Part shown: positions 50,968 to 64,000 of the stretch, piece after piece
Layout: each line of letters begins with the position of its first letter
How positions within the stretch are numbered: position 1 is the stretch's first letter
Assembly: GCF_947623445.1 (NCBI RefSeq)
Contig: NC_135245.1
Coordinates: 18,979,501 to 19,043,500, forward strand
Reading direction: 5' to 3'
DNA: 64,000 bases
Source: Clavelina lepadiformis
Lineage: Eukaryota > Chordata > Ascidiacea > Aplousobranchia > Clavelinidae
The notes under the pieces: generated by a model
The model's input: the letters and a program-made list of their open reading frames with translations, nothing else
Told to the model about the DNA's origin: nothing
The model's database searches: none
Translations under genes and position numbers: made by a program

Positions 50968-53900
50968 CTTTAAAATCGTAAAAGCGATTTTAGATCACAA
51001 TGGTAGTCGTAAAAGGTAGCAATGTAACTTATCCATAGACTTAAACTTGTCTTATTTGACACGTTTTCTTGCGTGAATACTTGCTACTCGTAAATATGAG
51101 CGGCACTGTTTTTGAACAAAGGAAAAAGTAGCAGTAAAAGTTACTGTGAAGACCTCATTAAATTTACTGTAAACTGCCCTTAACCGTACAATAACCTGGC
51201 ACGGAGCTAGAAATTCGACGCAATTAAAGGCAAAAACAATCAAACTTTAACGGCGTTAAACAAAGACGTTGATATGAGGCTGTCTGAGTAATATTGAAGT
51301 TTGTTACTTTGAAAGAAAGTGAAATTGGCAGCTAGATCAAAGATTGTCCGCATGCCCCAATAAGGACTTTTTCTTTTTAATCCATAAAACACTGCTTGCA
51401 ACTAAACTAAAGTTGTAGGCAAAACCAGTACTAGTCACAAATTTTTCTATAAGTGGCGAAATTTGGCCAACCTGTTGAGTTAAGATCCTTCAACGTTCTG
51501 GTGACGTCATCAACTACTGTGGAAAACTTCATGTTTTGACGTCGCTATTGCATTTTTACGATAAAAAAACTTAAAGGTTATCAGATTTCTATGGCTTAAT
51601 AAAAGAAAGTATTTTAAAAATCTGTGCAAAATAGTAAAACGATTAAAACCCTAGAAAGTTCCGATAAACTAAACACGGACATTGTAGTCTGATAGGGATG
51701 CATATATAGTAACGCCCTTTTCCGTTATAGTAAAATAACCGATTCATCCATATATGCAACGTAAACGAAATGTTCTAAGCTATTTCTAAATGTGAAACTT
51801 AGATCAAATCAAACTTTCGCGAGTACTACAGTATAATATATGATCTCACCCTCAGACCAAGCCGCACAAACTGGTGCCGTCAGCTAATGGTCTTCTTTTA
51901 TCAGTCGTGGCACGTTGTTGTTTGAAAAAGGAAAAAATAAGTGGAATTGTGACGGGGGTAACCCGAACTTTGTTTGTTACGTGCGTGGCGGTACTTGATG
52001 ATGACGACATAATCGTTTGCAATTCCTGTATGCACTATTTAATCTAAATAGGGTTGAGTTTTACGTCTGTCCCCGGAAATTATTTATGTGTGTATTGCCT
52101 CTAAAGTGGTCTACAGTCTACACAAAACACCTTTACCGACAAGAAATCCCTTTCTCTTTAGAATCGAATTCGAACAAAAACGATTTTACCTGTTAAATTA
52201 CTCAGAGAAAAATATCAAACAGTTAAATGGCTTTTATGTTGTAATTGATACCAGGGTGATTCACAAACGTATACCATAATATATTGCAAGGTATAAACCG
52301 TGTCATAAATACAAGACACATCCTTCAGATGAAAGGTATACGATAATAAAGCCTCTCTACACTGCTATCTTCAAAAATTGTTTAAAATAGACGATGATAG
52401 CTTGAATTATATTTTCATTAAACGCATGAACGCTTCTGTCTTGGCTTCTTTTAGATCACGCCAACCCTAGATAATTAGGTCTGAAAGGGTGGAAAGTTTG
52501 GCAAACGAAGCTAAACAAAGGAACTGCATCTGCCACACTTTCGTCTTTAATGCATGGGAAATGGCGCTTTGAATTTCCTTTGTCTAGTAATAATCAGTTA
52601 TTTTAAGCGGGACAAAAGAGCAATAGAGTCTTTTGTAACACATAGCAAGATATTATAAGGAACCGTACTTCACAATAATTAGCATACTCTACTCACAGTA
52701 GTTTTCAGTTGTGATTTCGAATTTCAAAACAGGTTAATAAGTTGTATTACCTTTTATTTTACTAATTCTGTCTGATATAATTAAGTATCTTTAGAATAAC
52801 ATAAGTAGTACGGGTGACTGTGTTAACTTTGCGGTCTCCTTCATTTTGAAAGTCGTCTTAACTAAATTGTAATCTCAAACTTTACTGGCTCGGAAATATG
52901 AGGTCAGACTAATTACAGTGATTATTGCATCTATCGCTACTTGATAATGCAACGTTTAATGCTGTTTTTAAACAGAGTAAATTGCAGTCTGTGTATGTGC
53001 ATGCTCGACAAAGTTGTAATTTCTTATCAGAAACAACAATTTTACTTTTTGAAAAACATGTTGTAATTTAATTATAGTCTGTCACCACGCATAATCTAGA
53101 TTCTAGAATTCTAGATGGTCAATACAAACCCTTATTTTGCATAAAAGCCCTAATTTTATGACTAACCAACGCTGTTATTTTAATATTTATGACGATTTGA
53201 ATGCGATTATACAAAAACGCCGGGTCTTTGCTAAACCCTATTACTGTATGATGACATCACAATAGAAAAGGAGTCATACAATAATTAATAGGATTTGCAT
53301 TTACAAGACATTAAAATGAGATTTTAGAAGCCCGCACTATATATTATTCACAATTGGACTTTTAAATCCTTATTTTAACTGGACCGGTACTATTTAAAAG
53401 TCATCATCAATAATTCAGACGCAAAACTATGAGCAGCGCATACGGAAACAGTTACAGTCGACTCGTCATTCACAAGCATTGTCCTTCTTGCAATTTTACT
53501 GTTTTACATTTTACTTAAGAATTTCTAGTCGTAAACATTTCCTTCATTTAGTTTACATTTATCGATCATCACATGAGAAATAAAAGTCTAAATTTGGACA
53601 GAACGCTTACAAACTTGTGGCACAAACACCGCGTAATAAGCACAAAAAAACAGTCTCTAAACGAAATCAGACACTTCTCTTGTTATCAATGTCTTGTAAA
53701 CAGCTGTCACTATTTGTATACAACGTTTGTAGTGATAGAGCACAATGAACGACCACCCTTGTGGGTCATGTTTTAGAATTGACCACCTTTGTGGTCTTCC
53801 TATGTTTGGACACCGAAAAACTAAACATTTATACCATCTACTGCTTCTTTTTGCAAAGCAACATTCTAAGTTAGTTTTCCCCGCAATGCATAACAACTGA

Positions 53901-56900
53901 CGTTATATATATCAACGTTTTTCGTTGCATTGCTGGGCTTATATCCTTAACTTAGTTTCTTTGTGTAATTAGCTCCATGCTAAATCTGTCTTGAAAGGTT
54001 GAATGGATCTTCTGTTTAGAAAGTGGCTGGGTCCGTGAAGCCAAAGTTGTAAAATAACGACCTTACTGCCTATTTCGACATTCACTTCATTTTCATTTGA
54101 TTTTGAAACACAAGTTTTGCTCAACTTTATACAAATATAATGTGGTAATGTAGTCAGGAGCCATTCAATCAAAACTGCAACAGTTTTCTCTTCAGCTTTT
54201 TATACAAGAAACGACCATCGGCATGGCCAAGTAATTATTTCTATCGTGGGAATTCGGGGCATATCAATTAAAGTGTGACAGCCTTGTGTGCATTGTACAA
54301 TTGTACATACAATCTCTTACAAGGATTATCTGTGATATGGCTACAATAAAGACTCGTCGCCATCAGTCAATATAAGTCAGAAAATTAAGCAAACGTGACT
54401 TATGCCTGCTCAAATCTAATAAATCTGGCAGAATTACATTGATTAAGACGATCTTGAAGATTATTGTCAACACAAGTGATAAAGAAAGTTAAAGTTATTG
54501 CCTCACACTTACTAGATTTTGTCAAATAAGCTTTGACATTGGATGCTCAGCTTTGTTCTATTTAAGGCGACTGGTTGGTCTTTTTAGCGAATTTATGAAT
54601 ATTTCATTTAACCACATCGATTGGTCATGAATCTTTTCACCAACCAGTTAAAATGCTGCCTGCAGACATCTCCAAACTATTCCTTTGTGAACGCTTAATA
54701 CGCAATAAACCGAATACCACAGCACGAGACGTTTCTTTACTTTCCAAAACACTCCCAGTATCTTCATAGTAACAGGTCTTAAACTGGGCCCAACCACAAA
54801 CACAGGCGACGGTACGTCGTGTTTGCTGAGGCCTTCTTTCCTTTCTGTGCTGCTCCTACTTCATATTTGCATAACACGATAGAGTTTTTGATCAGCGTTT
54901 GGTCACCGACTTCATTATAAACAAAGACTGAGAGACTTTTCAGTCTACGTTTGACTTACAATCTAGCTGTTGTCTCTCCAACAACCGTTTAAAATTCTTG
55001 ACCACGTCAATGGAATGCTTTTAGTGTTTTCTCTTCACCAGGGTTTGACTGAGTTTGAAGTCCCAGTTTTGCAGTCAATGCAAACAAACGATTAACTTTG
55101 AAAGCAAATGTCTGAAAACTGAATCTTTATACGAGGCTTGACTTCCTCAAATTAATTACTATTTTTAATTGTTTTTTAGAAAATTACGATGAAACACAAA
55201 CAGGAAATGGATGAATTCTTTGATGATAATTATTTAAAAAATGTTAACCAAGTTGAATACCTTGTCTGCAACTTGGTATAAATTTTTACGTGCATTTGTT
55301 TTATAATTCCAGAAGTTATAACTTACCACGACGCATCTTATGTACACAATATAATCTTCGCACTGCACTATCGTCCACTTACAGTATATTGCATTATGGT
55401 TCTCACAAACATAAAGCCATCTATGACATCGTTTTAACCAGAATCTTCTGTGTAAGGGCTTTATATTGCTGACATGACTTTACTGTAAAGGTAAATGTGT
55501 GTCAATAGAAACGCGTAAGACAACATTCAGTGTAAAATTTAAATGTCCATAACTTTATCACTATGGTGTCGTTCTCAGCGAAAATTTATGACCCTATTTG
55601 ACCGTTAAAAATGAGTTCAAGGTTTATGCTCGTAATTGCACATGGATGCTGCAATTTTGCATTCGCTTAAGAAGATTAAGAAACTCTTCGCTTACTCAGT
55701 AAGCACGGTGAGAAAGAAACCACAATTTATTTTAAATACTCTTGTGTAGTTAGCTGCGGTTATAAAAGTCTGCCGCTTCTCGACATCAACACTTGTATCA
55801 GCTTTTAGGCTTATCGTCTTGCTCTGTGAAGGATTTTCGATTAAGCAATTGACCGTCGGCCGTATAGAACGTACCACTTCTTTACAAAACTTATTAACCA
55901 GTTTGTTTGACTCGAATGACGAAAGCGTCAAACAGATGTCAAATATACATATACGGGGAGAGTTTTGCTTTCCCGTGAAATGTAAATATTATTGTCTACG
56001 AAAAGTTTGTTTTTCGAAGATATCAATAAAACCTTTTAAATTGACAGGTCTATGATAAAACCAAAGGTAATGCAAGTTTTAAAGAAAATTTAATATCACC
56101 AGTCGTAAAATCGTGATAAAGTTTGTTACGTCTAATGACGTCACAGGAGATATAATGTTGTGCCAGTATGTGCGCAATTCCGCCTGATCTATTAGTTTAT
56201 TGTCCATTCGATGATATCTCCTGGGAATTTCCAAGCAAGTCATCAGGGAAAATCAATATTTAACAATTGCTGTTATATTCAAAATGAAGAAAAGAATTTA
56301 AAAATTGAAGTTTGGAAAATACGATTGTAAATTTTGTCATGTATAATAGCGTAACCTAATTACGTATATTTTGTTATTCGCGTCAATGGAATATATTAAC
56401 TCTGCGAGGCTTATAACACGCTCTCTCCTTAGAAAATTTTATGAATTCAATAATAGAAGCAAATGGTTGAAATATGTCAGGATAAAGAATAAAGGTAACG
56501 TGTTGAAAATTAGAGTTTTACTTTCAGGCAAGGAATCCAAAATATAGTAATTTCCTTGTACAACGCAGGCGCGTCATCTTTTATCGTTAATGCTGTTAGA
56601 AAACCACCGCGAGCGGCGCTACAGACGAACAGGAAAGAAAAAGCGTTTTCGTAGCAACCATCACTCTCAGGACAATTGCTCACAACACTGTACTGCTCGG
56701 GTTAAGGGTGACAGAGGCAGATTTATGTTTTTATGTAATAATTGCTCAGGACCTGCACAATGTTGAAGGTCGGAATGAAATGTAAATAATTCCGCATATA
56801 ATTTAATATAAACTATTGTTCTCACCCTGGATATTGTCACAATTAAGCTGGCCAGTGGCGTTACCTGAAGATGCACTTTTGTTTGGAATAAATAACCAAA

Positions 56901-59900
56901 ACCAGTTGCTATTATTCTGGGATCATTTTACATTTGGTCGTTGTGGACAAGGTGCTTGCAGTCCTATTGTCTTGCATGGTGATACGTTTATTCATATCAT
57001 AATTCGTCATACGTCATAATTAAAAATGTAAAAAAATTAGGATTTTGAAAGAAAAAGAGGATATTGAAAAAGGTGGGAAGCTTAAAGACCGATAAATAAT
57101 TGTTGTCGACATTGTTTGCTTTCAGACGAAAGCTGGTTGTTTATTTGTTATATTTTTATATCGTTTTTCCGTCAACAAACTTTAATTCAAAATAGTTTTC
57201 AACAAATTCTTCGACGCAAAAGTCAAAACATCCGCAATTTTGCTTCAGCTCGGCATAGCGCTAAGTCATAAAATGTAAAATACCAACTAAGTTACTCTGT
57301 GTCAACACCAAGTGGTCAATTCTTTTGAAATGTACAATGCAGTTCCAAAGTTCATTTAAGGTGACGTTACAGCAAAATTTGCCGCTCGATATGTTTTGAT
57401 TAAGATGGTGAAAATATGAACGAATCATACGCTTTAGTAAAATAAAGACTTGAATAAAGGTTTATCGTATGTAGGCGTAGAGAGAGATTAAGCGGCCTTG
57501 AAAGTGTTGTAAGGAAGTTATAAATTTTGGGGGTTTGCTTTGGAAACCAAAACTTAAGGCTTCAATCAGAATAATTTTAACCTTCTGATAATACAACGGG
57601 AACGTGTAGTTAACAAACAACCGTTACTTCAGTATCACCCACAAGACCAAACATTGCGTTACGAACCCGAACGCTTTGGCATTTAAAATTTGATACAAAG
57701 CTATAGAACCACCATTCGGTTATTTAAACTTTATATTCATCCGCTAAGCGGCAGTATGTATAAAAATAAGTTGCAGGAATAACCTGAAACCAGATTTAAC
57801 GACAGGGTTGCGTAGTTTTGTTAACACTGATTCTCAAACTTACTGTTCCTCTGTTAAGCTACCGGGCATCTTCGTGTAGATTCTTAGATGCTACAAAGAC
57901 ATAGGAAAACAGCAATTAAGTTGATCACATAGTTTCTTATAAAAACTACCAGCACAGCCCGTATAAAACTGTATAGTTCCTCTGTTGCGCACTCGCATAA
58001 AAATAGTTTGTTTTGGTTATAACCCCTTGGAATGCGACATGTGCATGATTGTGTAGCGCATGGGGTTTTCCAACAGATTCCAGATGTTCAGCGATAAACT
58101 ATTTCGTTCAATAACATCGGTTACAACTTCAAATATATCGATTGAAGTAAGTGTAAGGTGTCGTTATTACAATACATTGCTTGGTAGCCATGATACGTTG
58201 CACGTAAAACGAAGGTAAAGAGAAAAGATAGAGAGGTTTGACCGCAACATCATGTCTCGTTTTAAGCCTTCTTCTATAACTTCGCCTTTAACTGATATTT
58301 TGCTAAAGTAACATGACCAATACAGAAATAATAATTCTGGAGACAAAATGGAAACATAAAACTGGAATCCTGGGGTTTAATGGCCGCAACACATCCTAGG
58401 AAACTATTGTGTTGCACATCGAGGTTTCTCTCGCAGAGATAATGCATTCCTGAAGAATGCAGATTTAACACTGGGAATGCAGGTACCCCTATGTGGTAAC
58501 CCCTTTTCACAACCAACGAGTTTTTTTTGTCTTCAATGTGCAACATCAATTAATCACGTATTATAATTTTCTTCATGTGGCATCATGCTTCTTTGCAAAA
58601 GATAGTTTATGTCGTCTTCTCAATATCTTTGCTTTTGCCTATATTTCTTACTTGATATTCTTATAAAAAAAACATGATATGTTGCTCTAGTCATACTTGT
58701 GGTCACCATATAGCATGGACAGCGTATAATTACACCACGTCTCGTTACACATTGTACAAGTGTTATGGCACGCTTTGCTAGAAGTCCTTGCGAAAAATCC
58801 GAGCTAAAAGTTAAAGAAAATCGTCCTTACAAACGCCCTGGGTTAGTCCTCTGTTTTGGTCGCTGGATGCTTCACTGGAAGTATTCTCACCGTTAGTTAA
58901 ATTATAATTACGAGCGGTAACAGCTACCTATTTTATCAGATATTATATCATTAAGATTCTGCTGCAAAATAAACGATTTCGTTTGTGGAAAAAACCTTCA
59001 ACGCGCCACTTGTATCATCGAAAAATTAGTCAACTCCGCACATTCCACTGTTAAAAGTTATTTCAAGGACAAGCCATAACTCAATGTCGACAATTATGAG
59101 ATAAGCTCGTAACCGCGTGACACCTACTTATTTGCAAAGCTCCCTAAAGAAGGTATAGCGATATAGCCCTATGCGAAGTTCGTGAAACCGTTCAAAGCTT
59201 TCTTATTGGACGAAAAAGGGGCGGATGTTGCTATAGCGATGCCGTCATCAACGAAATTAACACCCCTTTTATTTTGTTGAGAAAATGTTCCCACCCCGGG
59301 GCGGAAGCAGGATTTTGAAGTTAATTTTTGTTTTTTTTCTAACCGCATTGTTGCCGCAGTTTAATAGCAAAGGTATTTCCTGCCTAGATTAAAAAAACTG
59401 GTTTGAAATGATTTATTTTGTTTATTTAAACGGTTGAAATTATTGTTGCAGTTATACAGAAAATGATTATTATCAGGCATTATCATCGGCATTATAGCAA
59501 AATATCACTTAAAACTGCGCAGTAGATAGCAATTTATGTACATATGATTAATTAGTCTATAATATGCTTTTGACCAAAATGATTCTAATATTCAAGCTTT
59601 GTTTATATAAATTGGCGCTTAATATTACAATTATGTCTCATATAGTTGCAAAATGACAAAATGTAATCTTGTTGAAACGGTAATTAAGCGTTGATTAGCT
59701 TAAGGGCCCACTTAACTCATTCTGAGACCTCTCACAGTCAAGGAATTTTAATGTTTATTCGAGGCATATTCGGAGACGAAAAAGTTCCAGGTCGGCGATA
59801 TGTTGGCTACAACTACATGTCGTCTAACAAGATTTGATCAGTTGCAGAACGCACGTGCTGGCAAGAGCTTAACAACTTAACTTGATTCTGTCCATATTGC

Positions 59901-62464
59901 TCTGGGCAACCTGGACGTCGGTAGCGCCGTAAAGTTTTCACTTGTCAGCAATTTCGTCCGATATTTAATCGCAACGCCCATTTCTCGTTGGTCGCTCGCG
60001 GTACGGTACAGGTGTAATACGATGAGACCATTTATATGGGAGTTTATTGCCCAGAAAATGTGATTAATCGGTTTGTTGGTCGTTAAAAACAATTTTTCTT
60101 TCATGTTTAATGCAGTATAAGCTTGTTACGGAATATGGAGGTGGATATGATAAGAAACAGTCAGACGTTAATGCATTGAGAAAAGACATATTTGTATGAA
60201 CTAGTGACTTGGCAAAAACAAGTGTTCTTTAGAAGTGGAACCAGATGTTTATTGGTTTATTATTGTTTTTGCTGCTAATGAACATAATGGTTAAAGTTGT
60301 GATTTATTGATGTAGAGAAATCTTAGATTTTAAGATTCTAGTAAAATACTTCTCTGAGAGAAGATACGTGCAAAACAAGGTTAACCAGAAAATACATTCG
60401 AAAATTTGATTCAGATAAAAAATCTCAAAGCATTAATATAGCTGACTGTGAAGGGTAAACCATACTATTGAAATATGAGGATAAAGTTTGTGTCAAGTCA
60501 GCATTGTGACGACGCGCAGTTTATGATTTGTACAAAATGGGTAATCCTTTTGTGGGCTACCAAGTCTTCTATAACGCTTTACGTGACTTTGGTTTGAGTT
60601 GTTTTTTTCTCGTCATAACAAGCATTCATGACGTCATCAAGGTTTGCTTTGATATCTAAAGGCCATAGTTCACACCGCATACGTGAAAAAACATTTAATT
60701 AAAACGCTTTAAGGCTGCAGTGGAAAGGGTTGGTCAAAGAGTAATTGCCTATATTTGGAGTGAGTTTATGTTAATGCCCGATGTGTCAACGTATTAGTCA
60801 AGACATCAGAAAAATATTTAAACAACTAAGTTACTTATCTAAACAAGTTGCAACGCCCTGGTTTTGATTTTAAGTGACTCGTCCACGTTTTCACATAAAT
60901 TGTTATTTTCAAACGTGGAACCAGAGTTAAATATAAATAAACTTGACTTCAATTTCTGTCGAGCTATGGTTTGTTTTCGGCGTGTCATGGCCGCTTGTTT
61001 GCCAAATACGATCTCTCTGCATACTCACTTCTGGCTAAATTATTTGACCGCATTTTTTCTAAAATCGAGTCTTAAAATCGCTCGAAGATTTTCAAACACT
61101 GTTATCTATAACGCCGCAATCTTTTTTCTGTGACATCACACTTGTTGTAATATGTGAGTAAACGGACTATCAACACAGTATTTTTATTCGTTCATACCTT
61201 TAGAGTTGAATATATTAAAACAAATTCGAAAAAATTTTATATTAAAAGGAATGATTTCCTTTTAAAAATTATGTCAGGCTTCCTCAATGAAAAAAATTAT
61301 AAGAATAATCTCGATGTCGCCTTTATCAAGTTACAGTCGACATAATTAATTTGGTAAAAGCTGTTGGTTAGTAGGTGATTTTATACGAAGATATAATTAC
61401 AAACCTAACAATCGCTGATTTATAACTTTCTAAAGATAAATCGTGTTAAGATTGCGTTAAAACGACTCAATTTAAGTTGAAGCTTCACAACGTTTTCTGA
61501 AACTTTGCAAAATCGTGCGTAAGAGAGTCTGTGAAAGGGCGGCCATAACGTGCTGTTGATACGGAATTCAATTCTCAATGCTCGCTTATTGATCACCTCA
61601 CCCTTTGGCATTATTCGTATGTAATGATCGCTTTACTGCCCCGCACGAAGCTTAGAAGTCGTCTACAACGCCTTGTACAAGCTCCTTTCTTAATTACGTT
61701 GGTATAGAAAACAGATTACATTAGATTTGGTTCACTCAATAGAATGCCCACGTTCGTATTTTAGAAAGTACCACGACGTCCTGAAACAGAAATTGAAAGG
61801 AATAAAGGATGCCAAAACAATAATTCAATGCACCTACTAATTTGCAAGTCTTTTTAGTGGGTGCTTTGCTTTTTAGCGGCTGCATTATGGGGCGACTGCA
61901 CCTTAAATTGACCGTTCGAGACCAAGACAGACGAAGTTTGGGCCGAACATGTGATGGTAACATTGTTTAAGTTGGACTGCGTTGTACAGATGGAATATCG
62001 TTGTTCAAAAGTCAGTGTTATATATTCAGTATAAGTGTGCCAGAGTCTAGCATACCAGCGCTTCAAAAATAGAGCTTACAAAATTCGGATAGATATTTTT
62101 GTGTCGTCTGAGTTTAAGATTTTGTCAGCGATACCAGATAAGGGATTAATGAGGCTTCGCAAGGTTGTAATTTCATCTTAAACTTGACAAATACATTTAT
62201 GCGTGGACACGGACAAGAAGAAAAAAATGTTGTTGCACAAACTGTTAATTTAAAATGATTATCCGTTCTTAAGCAAACGAGTTTTGTTCAAGGAGATATT
62301 AAATGCCCATTTTATTTCTCTTTACGTTTCTTCTTTTTTATAATTCCAGGGTCTAAAAGTCATATAGCGTTGCTCGTATGACGCAAGACTCTCATATAGA
62401 GCGAGTGCATTAGCAGGAGTAAGAAGTTTGGTTGGTGAAATTTTTGTGCCCGTTCACATTTCAG
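50968..62464. other. Long gene-poor region
   Basis: About 11.5 kb without a gene I can support. It should contain the first exon and promoter of HUNK. Small ORFs exist (for example 56816-57019 plus, 60864-61133 plus, 61854-62066 minus) but lack splice context or recognisable motifs. A 14-bp palindrome TCTAGAATTCTAGA lies at 53102-53115. Confidence 0.45.
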
Positions 62465-62514
62465 GCAAAACTTGCACCAACTTGACGACTTTATATCAAA
62501 GGCATTTCCGAATA

Positions 62515-63823
62515 ATGGACAATCAGATGACCGTCACGTATTGCCCCAATGATGGCAAGGTGATTTGAGTTATGACGTCAACTGTATTTTATAACATTTT
62601 ATGATCAATTTACCAGCATATGAAGCAGTTATCAAATTTTCAGATCAATATCAATGTCAAGTTTTCAATTAATACGATGGCAACGAACTTTGATTAATTG
62701 ATTCTGCATTTAATTCAGTTGACGCTCTGTCATGTTATTCATCAATCGCCTTTTGATTTTAATAAATTGAACCTTTGTGCTCTTATAGGGTCATTTAGCT
62801 TTTAGCATATGAAACGGTTTTTTGCTATTTTTGTTGCAGTACTTGGCCCAAACTTCACCATACCCCATAGAGAGTTCGTCTCTGCTACCCTCTGACATAA
62901 CGTGGGTGCAACAGATGACTAATGGGGCTGCGGTTTACGTTCCCGTCTATACAGGTTGGTAAAATTTGCTTGTTGTAACTTTTTTATCTATATCATATTA
63001 TTGTATACGGTTATAATATGATTTACATACGCAGTGTTTGTTGTAAAAGCTAAAGCGATTATTAGCTATGGTAGCAACGAAGACATTTATTACGGTTTGA
63101 CAACAGCAAACTACAGACAATTGATATGACGTTCCAATAAAGCGACTATTAATCAAAGCTGATGGCAGCTTATCAGTTATCACTTCATTTTTCATTGTTA
63201 CATTTTCTGCAAATTCATAGATAACCCGAACCCATTAACGGAACCCGATAAACCTAACTTTACATTGAACCGGCTCGATTTGACCCATTGTTTTTGTAAT
63301 GGTAGATATTGTCACATATCATTACGATTGCAACCACATGTTATGTTGCATATTGCCTCTGATAAAGGATAAAAATAACCATGTTTGCAATGATAACTTT
63401 TTACTTGTATTTGTGGTAGCAATCGCTTCATTTGAGTGTTGGAAAACGTTGATTTTCGCAGAGATTTTTTTGATTGTGTTTTCTGATGTGATTGCAGTCA
63501 ATGAAAGTCATCAACAGATTTACCAGTACTACCCTCAACCTGGCTACGGACCATACGAATACAGGCCCGGAGCCCACATCTGCCAACCAAGGCCGTTCAT
63601 CCAATACCAAGCCACTTACCACCAACTGCCGGTAGCATGTCCAATGCTCGGACATAATGCTACGTTTATGACGGAACAAAGCGTAGAAAGATCTAAATTA
63701 GTCGGGAAAGTTCGGAATTCTTTTTCGACCACCAGCTCCAGCGACGAATGTAAACAAACGCGAAAGGTAATCACTCATGAGCAGATAAAACAACAACTGA
63801 AAAGCTTCTTAGCAATCGCCTGA
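62515..63823 (+). CDS. Orphan Pro/Tyr/Gln-rich protein, three exons
   Basis: Exons 62515-62559, 62840-62954 and 63498-63823, bounded by TTTCAG (before 62465, in the leader), AAG-GTGATT, TTGCAG, ACAG-GTTGGT and ATTGCAG. All joins are in phase and total 486 nt (161 residues). The sequence begins MDNQMTVTYCPNDGK. The middle is rich in Tyr, Pro and Gln (QIYQYYPQPGYGPYEYRPG), without signal peptide or membrane span. The end has a Ser/Thr cluster (NSFSTTSSSDE) and a helical VITHEQIKQQLKSFLAIA. Such composition suits an RNA-binding-protein partner or low-complexity regulatory protein, but I do not recognise a family. The donor at 62560 (GTGATT) is weak. Confidence 0.6.
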
Positions 63824-64000
63824 GTAAGAGTGTTGTTTATGACAAATGACAAAATTACAGCTTAAGGGGAGCGGTAGATACTGATTAGGCGCTTCTTGAT
63901 CCGATCTTGTAACAATTTAATGTCCCGGAGCGAATTAAAATCATTTGCACGAGTCATCATATTTAATAAGCAACCGTTCCCTAATTGATATCATGACTAA
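63824..64000. other. 3' flank of the last gene
   Basis: Short AT-rich flank; no feature seen. Confidence 0.5.

Noticed and set aside
56816..57019. Plus-strand ORF reading ...EDALLFGINNQNQLLLFWD...
   Set aside because: It looked protein-like, but no flanking exons, motif or homologue could be recognised.
61854..62066. Minus-strand ORF with NNVTITCSAQTSSVLVSNG, reminiscent of an Ig or FN3 strand pair
   Set aside because: Too short, with no partner exons or signal peptide nearby; it could be chance.

Overview
The window is an AT-rich, intron-rich animal genome segment. Introns are mostly 100 to 900 bp with ordinary GT..AG borders. Three genes have clear metazoan orthologues: an ornithine-decarboxylase-family enzyme, a FOXN2/3 forkhead factor and a HUNK-type AMPK-related kinase. 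The rest is lineage-specific: a lectin/fibronectin receptor, an orphan protein with a DNRRL motif, and small orphan genes. The mix of metazoan regulators, compact introns, tRNA-derived SINEs and hAT MITEs suits an invertebrate deuterostome. A tunicate (ascidian) is my best guess, inferred from gene content only.

Layout. 1-1172: remnant of a transposon-like invertebrate ORF with one in-frame stop. 2746-6069 (+): nine-exon ODC-like gene with a hAT MITE in intron 1. 7039-7277: intact hAT MITE with a perfect 8-bp target duplication. 7686-9352 (-): partial, frame-broken copy of the receptor gene. 9390-11400: tRNA-Trp, a tRNA-Trp pseudogene, several tRNA-derived SINE fragments and a 39-copy octanucleotide satellite. 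11400-15200: no gene seen. 15203-20302 (-): complete 14-exon receptor gene with signal peptide, C-type lectin modules, two fibronectin III domains, one membrane span and a tyrosine-rich tail. 23420-24529 (+): three-exon DNRRL gene. 25090-25910: decayed non-LTR retrotransposon. 27338-34929 (-): eight-exon FOXN2/3 gene of 799 codons. 35000-42900: mostly intergenic, with an orphan signal-peptide exon and a possible small membrane protein. 43214-50967 (-): HUNK gene, lacking only its first coding exon. 51000-62460: gene desert as far as I can read. 62515-63823 (+): small three-exon Pro/Tyr-rich orphan gene.

Exon chains were assembled by eye. For the receptor, FOXN2/3, DNRRL and 62.5-kb genes, every listed exon joins in phase and the total is an exact multiple of three, which strongly supports those models. 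The ODC model has one uncertain junction (exons 5/6). The receptor gene has one junction where two donor sites compete. I see no operon logic; the genes look like independent units. The most notable item is the receptor, whose cytoplasmic tail carries two Tyr-Gln-Asn-Val motifs (Grb2-SH2 type), next to a truncated, apparently dead duplicate.
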